A stretch of DNA of 64,000 nt from VGDP01 sp964530335 (GTDB lineage: Bacteria > Pseudomonadota > Alphaproteobacteria > SP197). The notes below the pieces were generated by a model, which saw only the letters and a program-made list of their open reading frames with translations, made no database searches and had not been told where the DNA came from. How positions within the stretch are numbered: position 1 is the first letter of the stretch; every line of letters starts with the position of its first letter. The position numbers and the translations under genes were made by a program. The stretch spans positions 1 through 64,000 of the forward strand of contig CAZGYG010000003.1 of NCBI GenBank assembly GCA_964530335.1. Reading direction: 5' to 3'. This document shows, piece by piece, positions 11,133-19,335 of the stretch.

Positions 11133-11264
11133 GGGGGTCTTTCGGGTCGCGGCGTTGCGCGGGCTCGCACCTTGGCCTAACTTGGCCGCGCGCCGCGCCG
11201 GCGGCAAGCACATAATCGACTGCGTTTAAGTCCTACTCGCGAATACTCGACTCCGAGGGCGCCC

Positions 11265-11498
11265 GTGAAGATCAAATTCGATATCAACTGCACGCCCGAA
11301 GAACTCCGAACTTTCCTTGGCCTGCCCGATCTCGGCCCGCTGCACCGTCAGGTGGTCGAAGGTCTTGCCGCCAAGACGGCGGAATCGCTCAAGGCGCTCG
11401 ATGCCGAGGCCATGATCAAGTCGTGGTTGACTTCGCGTGCCCAAGGGCTCGAGGCGTTGCAGGCGCTCTGGGCCAAGAGCGGCTCAAAGAACAAATAA
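11265..11498 (+). CDS. DUF6489 family small protein
   Basis: A 77-residue protein starting at GTG (MKIKFDINCTPEELRTFLGLPD) and ending in a Lys/Ser tail. This is the short alphaproteobacterial family I know as DUF6489; its role is unknown. The N-terminal part predicts a short beta strand followed by helices. The stop and the ATG of the downstream ferredoxin overlap as TAATG, so the pair is translationally coupled, which is the only functional hint. Confidence 0.75.
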   Translation: MKIKFDINCTPEELRTFLGLPDLGPLHRQVVEGLAAKTAESLKALDAEAMIKSWLTSRAQGLEALQALWAKSGSKNK

Positions 11499-11851
11499 TG
11501 AACAAACCAGGCGACCCGGCCTTCTATTACGACTTGCACGTGTTTTGCTGCACCAACGTGCGGCCCGAAGGCCATCCGCGCGGCTGCTGTTCGGCCAAGG
11601 GTTCGGTCGCGCTGCGCGACCACATGAAGGCCAGGGCCAAGGCCATGGGGCTCGGCCGGGTGCGCATCAACGTTTCCGGCTGCCTCGACCGCTGCGAGCT
11701 CGGGCCGACCATGGTCGTCTATCCGGACGGCATCTGGTACCGCTACACCTCCCAGGCCGATGTCGAGGAAATACTGACCCGCCACGTGCGCGACGGCGGC
11801 CGGGTCGAACGCCTGATGCTCAAGCCCGAGGACGGCCCGAACCGCCGTTGA
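11498..11851 (+). CDS. Thioredoxin-like [2Fe-2S] ferredoxin
   Basis: A 117-residue ferredoxin of the thioredoxin-like class. Cysteines fall at 17/18 (FCCTN), 30/31 (RGCCS), 62 and 66 (VSGCLDRCELGP), the usual pattern for a [2Fe-2S] cluster in this family. Members are cytoplasmic electron carriers with poorly known partners. The ATG overlaps the stop of the DUF6489 gene. A 21-bp gap separates it from mnmE, so all three may be cotranscribed. Confidence 0.88.
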   Translation: MNKPGDPAFYYDLHVFCCTNVRPEGHPRGCCSAKGSVALRDHMKARAKAMGLGRVRINVSGCLDRCELGPTMVVYPDGIWYRYTSQADVEEILTRHVRDGGRVERLMLKPEDGPNRR

Positions 11852-11872
11852 CGGGCCAGGAAGCCGGGTTTC

Positions 11873-13365
11873 GTGACGATATTCGCGCTTTCGACCGCGC
11901 CGGGGCTGGCGGCGATCGCGGTCGTCCGCGTCTCGGGGCCCGAGGCCGGCGGCGCGCTTTCGGCCATGGCGGGCGGTTTGCCGCCGCCACGTAAGGCGGT
12001 CTTGCGCCGGTTGCGCGAGCCGAAGTCGGGCGCGACGCTCGACCGGGCCTTGGTGCTCTGGCTGCCCGGGCCGGCCAGCGAAACCGGCGAGGACATGGCC
12101 GAACTGCACCTTCATGGCGGGCGGGCGGTGACCGCGTCGGTCCTGGGGGCGCTCGGCCGGCTGCCCGGGTTGAGGCCGGCTGGACCGGGCGAATTCGCCC
12201 GCCGGGCGTTCGCCAACGGCAAACTCGACCTGACCGCCGCCGAGGGTCTCGCCGACCTGATCGAGGCGGAGACCGAGGCCCAGCGCGCCCAGGCGTTGGA
12301 ACAGCTCCAGGGCGGGCTGGGCCGGATCTACGATGGCTGGCGCGATGAGTTGATCGCCGGCATGGCCGGGCTCGAGGCGGCGATCGACTTCCCCGACGAG
12401 GATCTGCCTGCGGGCACCTTGGACCGCGTGATGACCCGGATTGGGGCTCTCGGCCGCGCGATCCGCGCCCACCTCGACGACGGCAACCGGGGCGAACGGC
12501 TGCGCGACGGTTTTCGGGTTGCAATCGTGGGTCCGCCCAACGTAGGAAAATCCAGCCTTCTCAACCGCTTGGCTAGGCGCGAGGCGGCCATCGTCACGCC
12601 CGAGGCGGGGACGACCCGCGATATCGTCGAGGTCCACCTCGATCTCGCCGGCCTGCCGGCGATCGTCGCCGACACCGCCGGCCTGCGCGAGACCACCGGT
12701 GCCGTCGAGCGCGAGGGCATCGCCCGGGCCCGGCGCTGGGCCGAAGCCGCCGACCTCAAGATATTGATCGGCGAATCGGAACACTTCCGGACCCACCCGC
12801 CAGACCTAGCATCGCTGCCAGACCTAGCATCGCTGNNNNNNNNNNNNNNNNNNNNNNNNNNNNNNNNNNNNNNNNNNNNNNNNNNNNNNNNNNNNNNNNN
12901 NNNNNNNNNNNNNNNNNNNNNNNNNNNNNNNNNNNACACTTCCGGACCCACCCGCCAGACCTAGCATCGCTGCCAGACCTAGCATCGCTGGGATTCGCCC
13001 CGGACCGGGACACGATCCTGGTGGTCAACAAGATCGATCTTTCTCCGCCGGGTTCGCTGCCCGAGGGCATCCAGGCGATCTCATGCCTTAGCGGTGAAGG
13101 TCTTGAGGAGCTACTAGATGTTGTGGTCGAGAGGCTGTCGGCCAAGGCGTGGCGAGGCGGGACGCCACCGCTGACCCGCGCACGGCACCGGGCGCACTTG
13201 GAACAAGCGGTCGCTGCGCTCGAACGCGCGCAAGGCGCGGCGGCGCCAGAGCTAATCGCCGAAGACATGCGGGTAGCCGCGGACGCCCTGGGCCGGATTA
13301 CGGGCCGAGTGGACGTCGAAGACGTGCTCGACCGGCTCTTCGCGACGTTTTGCATCGGGAAATGA
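11873..13365 (+). CDS. mnmE: tRNA uridine-5-carboxymethylaminomethyl(34) synthesis GTPase MnmE (interrupted by assembly gap)
   Basis: MnmE with MnmG modifies U34 of certain tRNAs. From GTG at 11873 the folate-binding N-domain opens with TIFALSTAPGLAAIAVVRVS; the G domain shows GPPNVGKSS (P-loop, Lys226), TTRD, DTAGLRE and NKID; the protein ends in the signature CIGK at 13365. A 100-N gap at 12836-12935 splits the gene between G3 and G4. A 55-bp sequence is repeated exactly on both sides; merging the copies restores one open frame (PDLASL-PDLASL-GFAPDRD-ILVVNKID), about 445 residues and near the family norm. The gap is therefore probably artificial and the gene intact. Confidence 0.93.
12781..12835. 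repeat. 55-bp exact duplicate, left side of the gap
   Basis: This 55-bp stretch is identical to 12936-12990 on the other side of the N run. It ends with two tandem copies of an 18-bp unit, CCAGACCTAGCATCGCTG, encoding PDLASL twice. Exact sharing of a fixed-length contig end is what de Bruijn assemblers leave when two contigs overlap by k bases. Confidence 0.95.
12836..12935. other. Assembly gap (100 N)
   Basis: Exactly 100 N, a conventional placeholder length rather than a measured one. Because the flanks share 55 bp, the true gap may be zero or a few more copies of the 18-bp unit. Any product read across it as written would be frameshifted (155 bp is not a multiple of three). Confidence 0.98.
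12936..12990. repeat. 55-bp exact duplicate, right side of the gap
   Basis: Identical to 12781-12835. Translation from here continues correctly into the MnmE G4 motif NKID and the C-terminus. Confidence 0.95.
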
Positions 13366-13370
13366 CCGAG

Positions 13371-13386
13371 TGTTTCACGTGAAACA
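13371..13386. other. parS: parS centromere site 1
   Basis: TGTTTCACGTGAAACA, a perfect 16-bp palindrome matching the universal ParB-binding consensus. It lies 5 bp after mnmE and 30 bp before mnmG, and parA/parB follow within 3.4 kb. ParB loads here and spreads as a CTP-dependent clamp to drive chromosome-origin segregation. Confidence 0.97.
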
Positions 13387-13416
13387 ATCGCGCCGGCCGT
13401 GGTACAAGTCCCGCCC

Positions 13417-15276
13417 ATGAGCGAGCGCTTCGACGTCGTCGTGGTCGGCGGCGGTCACGCGGGTTGCGAGGCCGCGGCCGCGGCCGCGCGACTCGGCGCT
13501 CGCACCCTGCTGCTGACCCACGATCCGGGCACCATAGGGGCGATGTCGTGCAATCCGGCGATCGGCGGCCTGGCCAAGGGGCATCTGGTACGCGAAATCG
13601 ACGCGCTCGACGGCCTGATGGGGCGGGCAACCGACGCGTCGGGCATCCAATTCCGGGTTTTGAACCGCAGCAAGGGCCCGGCCGTGCGCGGGCCGCGCGC
13701 CCAGGCCGACCGCAAGCTTTATGCCCGGGCCATGCGTGGCCTGCTCGAGGACCAGCCCAATCTGACGATTCGGGCCGGTTCGTGCGAGGATCTCGAGCTC
13801 GACGGCCAGGGCGCCATCGCCGGGGTCGTCACCGGCGCGGGAATCATTCGTTGCGGCCGGCTCGTGCTGACCACGGGCACGTTTCTCGGCGGCGTCATCC
13901 ACATCGGCGCGGAACGGATCGCCGCCGGCCGGGTAGGCGAGGCGCCGTCCCTGGGGCTCGCCGCTTCGCTACATCGGCTCGGCTTCGCGGTGGGTAGGCT
14001 CAAGACGGGCACGCCGCCGCGTTTGGCGCGCGAAGGCATAGCCTGGCACCGGCTTGCGGTTCAGCTCGGGGATGACCCGCCCGAACCGTTCTCGTTCCTG
14101 ACCGACCGGATCGTCCAGCCCCAGGTGCCCTGCCACATCACCCGCACGAACGCGGCCACCCACGCCCTGATTCGCGCCAATCTGGGGGCCACGGCGGTCT
14201 ACGGCGGGCATCTTTCGGGCCGAGGGCCCCGGTATTGCCCGTCGATCGAGGACAAGGTGGTGCGGTTTTCCGAACGGGACTCGCACCAGATTTTCCTTGA
14301 GCCGGAAGGGCTTGACGACGACACGATCTACCCCAACGGGATCTCGACCAGCCTCGCGCGCGAGCTGCAGGAGGCCATGGTGCGCACGATTCCTGGGCTG
14401 GAGACGGCGCGGATCAAGCGTCCGGGCTACGCCATCGAATACGACTTCATCGACCCGCGCGAGCTTCGTCCGACGCTGGAAACCCGACGGGTGCCCGGGC
14501 TCTACCTCGCCGGACAGATCAACGGCACCACCGGCTACGAGGAAGCGGCGGGCCAAGGGCTCCTTGCCGGGCTCAACGCGGCGCTCGGCGCCGCTGGCAA
14601 GTCGTCGTTCGTCATCGACAGGGCCGACGCTTACATCGGCGTCATGGTCGACGACTTGGTGACGCGCGGCGCCGACGAGCCCTATCGCATGTTCACCTCG
14701 CGGGCCGAGTATCGGCTGATCCTGCGGGCCGATAACGCCGACCAACGGCTTACCCCGGTCGGCCAGCGCATAGGTTGCGTCGGCCCCGCGCGCTGGGCGG
14801 CTTATCGGGCCAAGTCGGCGGCGTTGGCCGCGGCCCGCGCCCTGGCCGGCCGACTCGGCGTGACGCCAACCGAGGCGCGCCGCGCCGGGTTCGCGGTAAA
14901 TCTCGACGGCGTGCGGCGCGACGCCTTCGATCTCCTTGCCCGCGACGATGTAACCTGGGCGCGAATTGTTGCGCTGTGGCCGGAGCTTGCCTCGGTCGCC
15001 GCCGACGTCGCCGGCCAGATCGTGACCGAGGCGCGCTATCGCGGCTACCTGGACCGCATGGCCGCGGACATCCGGGCCTATCGCCGCGACGAAGGGCTGG
15101 CGATCCCGGATGGCCTCGACATCGCTGCTTTGTCGGGGCTTTCGACCGAGGTGCGCGAGAAGCTCGCTCGCACCCGGCCGGCGACCCTTGGCGCCGCGGC
15201 GCGGATCCCTGGCGTGACCCCTGCGGCCATCGGCGCCTTGCTCGGGCACCTGCGCCGGCACGCGCCAAGCCCGTGA
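13417..15276 (+). CDS. mnmG: tRNA uridine-5-carboxymethylaminomethyl(34) synthesis enzyme MnmG
   Basis: A 619-residue FAD enzyme, partner of MnmE in making the cmnm5 group at U34 of tRNA. The N-terminal dinucleotide fold has VVVGGGHAGCEAA; family signatures GPRAQADR and GPRYCPSIEDK are present, and the NADH-binding and C-terminal helical MnmE-docking regions follow. Length matches the family (about 620). The ATG at 13417 is chosen because SERFDVVVVGGG is the conserved start. The stop overlaps the GTG of rsmG as GTGA. Confidence 0.97.
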   Translation: MSERFDVVVVGGGHAGCEAAAAAARLGARTLLLTHDPGTIGAMSCNPAIGGLAKGHLVREIDALDGLMGRATDASGIQFRVLNRSKGPAVRGPRAQADRKLYARAMRGLLEDQPNLTIRAGSCEDLELDGQGAIAGVVTGAGIIRCGRLVLTTGTFLGGVIHIGAERIAAGRVGEAPSLGLAASLHRLGFAVGRLKTGTPPRLAREGIAWHRLAVQLGDDPPEPFSFLTDRIVQPQVPCHITRTNAATHALIRANLGATAVYGGHLSGRGPRYCPSIEDKVVRFSERDSHQIFLEPEGLDDDTIYPNGISTSLARELQEAMVRTIPGLETARIKRPGYAIEYDFIDPRELRPTLETRRVPGLYLAGQINGTTGYEEAAGQGLLAGLNAALGAAGKSSFVIDRADAYIGVMVDDLVTRGADEPYRMFTSRAEYRLILRADNADQRLTPVGQRIGCVGPARWAAYRAKSAALAAARALAGRLGVTPTEARRAGFAVNLDGVRRDAFDLLARDDVTWARIVALWPELASVAADVAGQIVTEARYRGYLDRMAADIRAYRRDEGLAIPDGLDIAALSGLSTEVREKLARTRPATLGAAARIPGVTPAAIGALLGHLRRHAPSP

Positions 15277-16046
15277 TCCCCTCGGACGTCGCCGCGGCGA
15301 TCGCGCGCTTCGCCGATGTTTCACGTGAAACATTCGAACGACTCGACGGCTTTGTCGGTTGTCTTCTCGACGGGCAGCGCCGGCTTAACCTGATCGGCGC
15401 CAGCACCGTTCCCGACCTGTGGCGCCGCCACGTCCTGGATTCAGCCCAGCTCATGCCTCTTGTTCCGGCCCGTTCGACCCGGCTGGTCGATCTTGGCTCG
15501 GGCGCCGGGTTCCCCGGCCTGGTGCTTGCCATTCTCGGTGCCCGAGGCGCAGAGTTGATCGAGGCCGACGAGCGCAAGTGCGCGTTCCTGCGCTCGGCCA
15601 TCGACGCCAGCGGCGTCACCGCCACCGTGCGCCACGCCAGGCTCGACGGCAAAGGCGCCGAGCGGCAGGCCGATACGGTGACGGCGCGCGCGCTCAAGCC
15701 GCTCGGCCAATTGTTGGCTCTGGCGCGGCCTTTTGCTCACCAAGGAACCCGTTGTATTTTTCCCAAGGGGGCACATCTTGAGGGGGAATTGACGGGCGCG
15801 TACAAAATGTGGAATATGCGCCTTGAGTTGATCCAGAGCGTCACCGACCCCAGCGGTCGGATCGTCGTCATCGAGGGCCTCGGCCATGTCAACGCTTCCA
15901 GTAGCCATCGCCGCTCTGCCGCGCGTGGTGGCGATCGCCAACCAGAAGGGCGGCACCGGCAAGACGACGACCGCGATCAATCTGGCGACCGCCCTGGCGG
16001 CGGTCGGCAAGAGCGTCCTGCTCGTCGATCTCGACCCCCAAGGTAA
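15273..16046 (+). CDS. rsmG: 16S rRNA (guanine(527)-N7)-methyltransferase RsmG, with long C-terminal overlap into parA
   Basis: RsmG methylates G527 of 16S rRNA using SAM. Conserved blocks are RRLNLIGAST, RHVLDSAQL and the SAM site LVDLGSGAGFPGLVLAI. It starts at GTG overlapping the mnmG stop. The family would end near residue 203 (RIVVIEGLG, about base 15881), but the frame stays open to 16046, adding about 54 Arg-rich residues read out of frame from the first 161 bp of parA. This extension looks non-functional: a lost stop or a sequencing error are both possible. A parS site lies inside the 5' part of the gene. Confidence 0.92.
   Translation: MIPSDVAAAIARFADVSRETFERLDGFVGCLLDGQRRLNLIGASTVPDLWRRHVLDSAQLMPLVPARSTRLVDLGSGAGFPGLVLAILGARGAELIEADERKCAFLRSAIDASGVTATVRHARLDGKGAERQADTVTARALKPLGQLLALARPFAHQGTRCIFPKGAHLEGELTGAYKMWNMRLELIQSVTDPSGRIVVIEGLGHVNASSSHRRSAARGGDRQPEGRHRQDDDRDQSGDRPGGGRQERPARRSRPPR
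15317..15332. other. parS: parS centromere site 2 (inside rsmG)
   Basis: A second perfect TGTTTCACGTGAAACA, within codons 15-20 of rsmG, where it encodes part of DVSRETFE. It lies 1.95 kb from site 1 and about 550 bp upstream of parA. Two intact sites beside parAB mark an origin-proximal centromere. Confidence 0.97.
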
Positions 16047-16692
16047 CGCTTCGACCGGGGTTGGGCTCGCCAGGGCCGGGCGCGGCCCCGGCGCCTACGC
16101 CGTTGTCATGGGCGAGACGCCGCTCCGCCAGGCGATTCGGCCCACCCTGGTGCCGCGCTTCGCGATCGTGCCCTCGACCATCGACCTGGTCGGCGCCGAG
16201 ATTGAGCTCGTGACGGTTGCGCGGCGCGAATATCGCCTGGCCGACGCGATCGCCAGCGACGCCCAGGGCTTCGACTACGTCTTGATCGATTGCCCGCCGT
16301 CGCTCGGGCTGCTGACGGTCAACGCACTGGTCGCGGCAAACGCGCTGCTGGTGCCATTGCAGTGCGAGTTCTTCGCCCTCGAAGGGCTGTCGCACCTGCT
16401 CAACACGGTCGAGCTGGTGCGCCGGGGCTTCAACCCGTCGCTCGAGCTCCAGGGCATCGTGCTGACCATGTACGATAAGCGCAACAACCTGAGCCAGCAG
16501 GTGGTCGCCGACGTGCGCGGCACCATGGGCGACAAGGTCTTCCGCACGGTCATCCCGCGCAGCGTGCGCACCTCGGAATCGCCGTCCCACGGCATGCCCG
16601 TGCTGCTCTACGATGCGCGCAGCGCCGGCGCGCTCGCGTACATTCACCTGGCGAGCGAAGTGTTGCAGCGGGAGCGCCACCTTGCAGCCTGA
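15886..16692 (+). CDS. parA: Chromosome partitioning ATPase ParA
   Basis: A 268-residue ParA/Soj deviant-Walker ATPase that forms a nucleoid-bound gradient pulling ParB-parS complexes. It carries KGGTGKTTTAINLATAL (deviant Walker A with signature Lys), DLDPQGNAS (Walker A') and DYVLIDCPPSLG (Walker B). Chromosomal type and length. The ATG lies inside the extended rsmG frame; the start is supported by PRVVAIANQKGG shortly after it. parB follows 13 bp downstream. Confidence 0.97.
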   Translation: MSTLPVAIAALPRVVAIANQKGGTGKTTTAINLATALAAVGKSVLLVDLDPQGNASTGVGLARAGRGPGAYAVVMGETPLRQAIRPTLVPRFAIVPSTIDLVGAEIELVTVARREYRLADAIASDAQGFDYVLIDCPPSLGLLTVNALVAANALLVPLQCEFFALEGLSHLLNTVELVRRGFNPSLELQGIVLTMYDKRNNLSQQVVADVRGTMGDKVFRTVIPRSVRTSESPSHGMPVLLYDARSAGALAYIHLASEVLQRERHLAA

Positions 16693-16705
16693 ACCGGGGG
16701 AGACC

Positions 16706-17596
16706 ATGGAGCCCGAACAGCCGGGCGCCGATCCGAACCGACGCCGGGGCCTGGCCAAGGGGCTTTCGGCGCTGCTCGCCGAGGCTTCGGCCGTGGCGCA
16801 GAGTTCCGGCGCGCGCAACCTGCCTATCGAGTCCTTGCAACCGAGCCGGCTGCAGCCACGCAGGCTGTTCGACGAGAACGAGCTCGCCGAGCTCGCCCGA
16901 TCGATCGCGGCGCGCGGCATCCTGCAACCGATCCTGGTGCGGCCCGATCCGGCCGTGCGCGGGCGCTACGAGATCGTCGCCGGCGAACGGCGCTGGCGCG
17001 CGGCGCAACGGGCGAAGCTGCTCGAAGTCCCGGTGCTGGTGCGCGAATTGCCCGACGCGGACGTGCTCGGCATCGCCCTGATCGAGAACCTGCAGCGCGC
17101 CGATCTCAACCCGCTCGAGGAAGCGGCCGGTTATCAGCGGCTCGCGGAGGAATTCGGCCACACCCAGGAAGCGATCGCCGACCTGGTCGGCAGGAGCCGC
17201 AGCCACGTGGCCAACGCCGTGCGTCTGCTCGGCCTGCCCGACGAGGTCAAGGCCCTGCTCGATGCCGGCAAGCTGAGCGCTGGCCACGCCCGCGCCCTGC
17301 TCGGCGTCGCCGAACCGGCCGTCCTGGCCCGCCACATCGTCGCGCGCGGACTCAACGTGCGTCAGGCCGAGGCGCTGGCCAAGCGCGGTACCCGGCACCG
17401 CGCCGCGCCGGAACCCGACGCCAACACCGTGGCGATGGAGCAGGAACTGACCGCGGCGCTCGGTCTCGACGTCGCCATCCGCCACACGCCCAAGCACGGC
17501 GGCGCCGTGACCATCCGGTATCGCACGCTTGACCAGCTCCACGATGTCGCGCGACGGCTCAAGCTCGTGCCAGGCCCGCGCCTGCGCAGCCTGTAG
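16706..17596 (+). CDS. parB: Chromosome partitioning protein ParB
   Basis: A 296-residue ParB/Spo0J CTPase clamp. The N-terminus RRGLAKGLSALL is the ParA-interacting peptide; the nucleotide-binding core includes the RYEIVAGERRWRAAQ signature (GERRxRA); a helix-turn-helix around GRSRSHVANAVRLLGLP contacts parS; a C-terminal dimerisation domain ends in HDVARRLKLVPG. GGGGGAGA precedes the ATG. Two cognate parS sites lie upstream. Confidence 0.97.
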   Translation: MEPEQPGADPNRRRGLAKGLSALLAEASAVAQSSGARNLPIESLQPSRLQPRRLFDENELAELARSIAARGILQPILVRPDPAVRGRYEIVAGERRWRAAQRAKLLEVPVLVRELPDADVLGIALIENLQRADLNPLEEAAGYQRLAEEFGHTQEAIADLVGRSRSHVANAVRLLGLPDEVKALLDAGKLSAGHARALLGVAEPAVLARHIVARGLNVRQAEALAKRGTRHRAAPEPDANTVAMEQELTAALGLDVAIRHTPKHGGAVTIRYRTLDQLHDVARRLKLVPGPRLRSL

Positions 17597-17626
17597 GGCG
17601 GGATACGATGTAGGGGGAGCGGCCCT

Positions 17627-17675
17627 CCGTTCGTCCTTCGAGACGCCGCCTGCGGCGGCTCCTCAGGACAAACGG
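17627..17675. repeat. Long imperfect palindrome after parB (dispersed-repeat candidate)
   Basis: A hairpin centred on GCCGCC-TGC-GGCGGC, extended by GTCCTTCGAGAC on the left against CTCCTCAGGAC on the right, and by CCGTT and AACGG at the outer ends. Similar GTCCTTCGAGACGC...CCTCAGGAC palindromes occur, to my knowledge, as dispersed repeats in many Alphaproteobacteria. It is bracketed by two related TAGGGGGAGC stretches (about 17610 and 17685). It fills most of the gap between the convergent parB and holA. Confidence 0.7.
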
Positions 17676-17705
17676 ATTGAAGATAGGGGGAGCCGCCCCC
17701 CAAAT

Positions 17706-17724
17706 AAGGGACGCTTCCCTTTAA
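17706..17724. terminator. Weak hairpin between parB and holA
   Basis: AAGGGA-CGCT-TCCCTT followed by TTAATTTAAT, an AT-rich stretch in an otherwise GC-rich region. It could end transcription from either convergent gene, but the six-base stem makes it a weak call. Confidence 0.4.
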
Positions 17725-17762
17725 TTTAATCTCGCCGATTCAATCTCGTCACATTAACCCCT

Positions 17763-18797
17763 TCAGTGCTTGCCGCCAGGTGCCCCGGCTGAATCGGCCA
17801 GTTCGAGCAAGGCGCGGCGAACGATAGTGCGCTGGGGATTGCCGGTGGTCTTGACCGCGACCTCGGCCTCGAGGAGGCGCACGAGCGCGTGGCCGAGGCG
17901 CGCCGAGTTCCAGCGGGGCAAGGCGGCGCGGGCCGCGTCGTGGGCCCGGAAATGCAGCGGCGGGCGCAGCTCGGACATGGCGGTTTCGCGCGATCCGCAC
18001 GCAACCGTGCGAATTGCCAGAAGCCGCAGCAGCGCGATGTGCCGGGCGACGGCGCGCAGCAGCGCGACTTCGTTCTCGCCCTGGCCGAAGGCGCGCGCGA
18101 GCGCCCGTTCGAGCCGCGACCGATCGCCCTGGGCGGCGGCGAACGCCACGTCGTCGAGCGTCGACGCCGCGGCGTCGCCGACGACCGCTTCGACGTCGCC
18201 CAGCGTGACCGTCCGCGCCTGCCCTACGTAGGCGGCGAGCTTGGCGATTTCCGCCTTGGTCGCGAGCCGATCCCCGCCGAGCGACAGCATCAACTCGGCG
18301 CGCGCGCTGGACTCGGCCGCCAGCCCGTGCTCGGCGAGCGCCGAGTCGATGGTGCCGGCGAGCCGGTCGCCTTCATCGTGGAAGCAAGGCAGGGCGGCGC
18401 ATTGCGCCGCCTTTTCGAGCAGCACGCGCAATGGGGACCGTTTCGCGAGCTCGCCGGCCTCGATCACCACCAGGGCATCGGAAGCAGGCTGCGCCAGCAG
18501 GTTCTCGACCGCATCGGCCACGTCGTCGTCGGCGTCGCGCACCCGCACGACCCGCCGCCCGCCGCCGAACGCGATCGCCGCCGCCTCGTCGGCCAGCCGC
18601 GCCGGGTCGCGCTCCACCTGGTCGGCGGCGAGGTCGGCGACGCGGAACGGGTCCTTTGGGTCGGGCACCACGGCGCGCGCGAGCATGTCCGCGCGCTCGC
18701 GCACCAGGCCGCGATCGGGTCCGTAGACCAGGGCGACACGCAAGTCCGTCGGCGGCCTGGCCACGAACGCGTCGGCGCGGTGGGCTTTGATCTCCAC
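17763..18797 (-). CDS. holA: DNA polymerase III subunit delta
   Basis: A 344-residue HolA, the delta wrench of the clamp loader that opens the beta sliding clamp. Recognisable segments are ALVYGPDRGLVRERAD near the N-terminus, LVVIEAGELAKRSPLR (degenerate ATPase core) and the collar-domain ending. Fourth gene of the DUF3576-leuS-lptE-holA run, an order common in Alphaproteobacteria, 4 bp after lptE. Confidence 0.94.
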   Translation of the reverse strand: MEIKAHRADAFVARPPTDLRVALVYGPDRGLVRERADMLARAVVPDPKDPFRVADLAADQVERDPARLADEAAAIAFGGGRRVVRVRDADDDVADAVENLLAQPASDALVVIEAGELAKRSPLRVLLEKAAQCAALPCFHDEGDRLAGTIDSALAEHGLAAESSARAELMLSLGGDRLATKAEIAKLAAYVGQARTVTLGDVEAVVGDAAASTLDDVAFAAAQGDRSRLERALARAFGQGENEVALLRAVARHIALLRLLAIRTVACGSRETAMSELRPPLHFRAHDAARAALPRWNSARLGHALVRLLEAEVAVKTTGNPQRTIVRRALLELADSAGAPGGKH

Positions 18798-18801
18798 GGC
18801 G

Positions 18802-19335
18802 TCACGCCGCGCCCTGGGCCAGCACAGCCGCGACCATGGTCGCGATGCGCCGGCCGAGATCGCGCGCCGCGTCCTCGCGCGTCGCCTGTTCGGCGATGCG
18901 CGTGCCGTAATCGGAGCGCTGGACGTCGTAGCTGCCGACCGAACGGGCCGTCGCCCGGTAGACCAGCAATCCGGTGTCGAGCGCGACGAGCCGGACCCGG
19001 GCCTCGAGGATCACGTTGTAGCGGGTGATCGTGTCGTCGGAGGAAATGGCCAAGGGCGCGGCGTGGCTGGCAAGCTGAACCTCGAGCCGGTAGCGCGCCG
19101 GCGCCTGGCCGGAGGCCGCGAACAGGCTCAGCAGCTCGTTGCGCAGAATCTGGCCGACGCGGCCATCCTCGGGCGCGGCGGCGACCGGGTCGACGGCGAT
19201 GGCGCCGAGCGCGGCCCCGCGCGCCGGGTCGGACCGCCGATAGACCGGCTCGAACCCGCAAGCGGCGAGCGACGAGCCGAAGCCGATCAGGACCGCGCGC
19301 CGGCCGAGGCGGAGATCGCGCACGCCACGACTCAC
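18802..19335 (-). CDS. lptE: LPS assembly lipoprotein LptE
   Basis: A 177-residue outer-membrane lipoprotein that plugs the LptD barrel for lipopolysaccharide export. The GTG at 19335 overlaps the leuS stop as GTGA. A signal peptide (RRAVLIGFGSSLAAC) ends in a lipobox LAAC with Cys26, followed by GFEPVYRR as in alphaproteobacterial LptE. Conserved position between leuS and holA. LptD is not in the window. Confidence 0.92.
   Translation of the reverse strand: MSRGVRDLRLGRRAVLIGFGSSLAACGFEPVYRRSDPARGAALGAIAVDPVAAAPEDGRVGQILRNELLSLFAASGQAPARYRLEVQLASHAAPLAISSDDTITRYNVILEARVRLVALDTGLLVYRATARSVGSYDVQRSDYGTRIAEQATREDAARDLGRRIATMVAAVLAQGAA

Noticed and set aside
17597..17762. Replication origin near parAB
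   Set aside because: The region is AT-rich only over about 40 bp and I saw no DnaA boxes (TTATCCACA-like) or dnaA/hemE.
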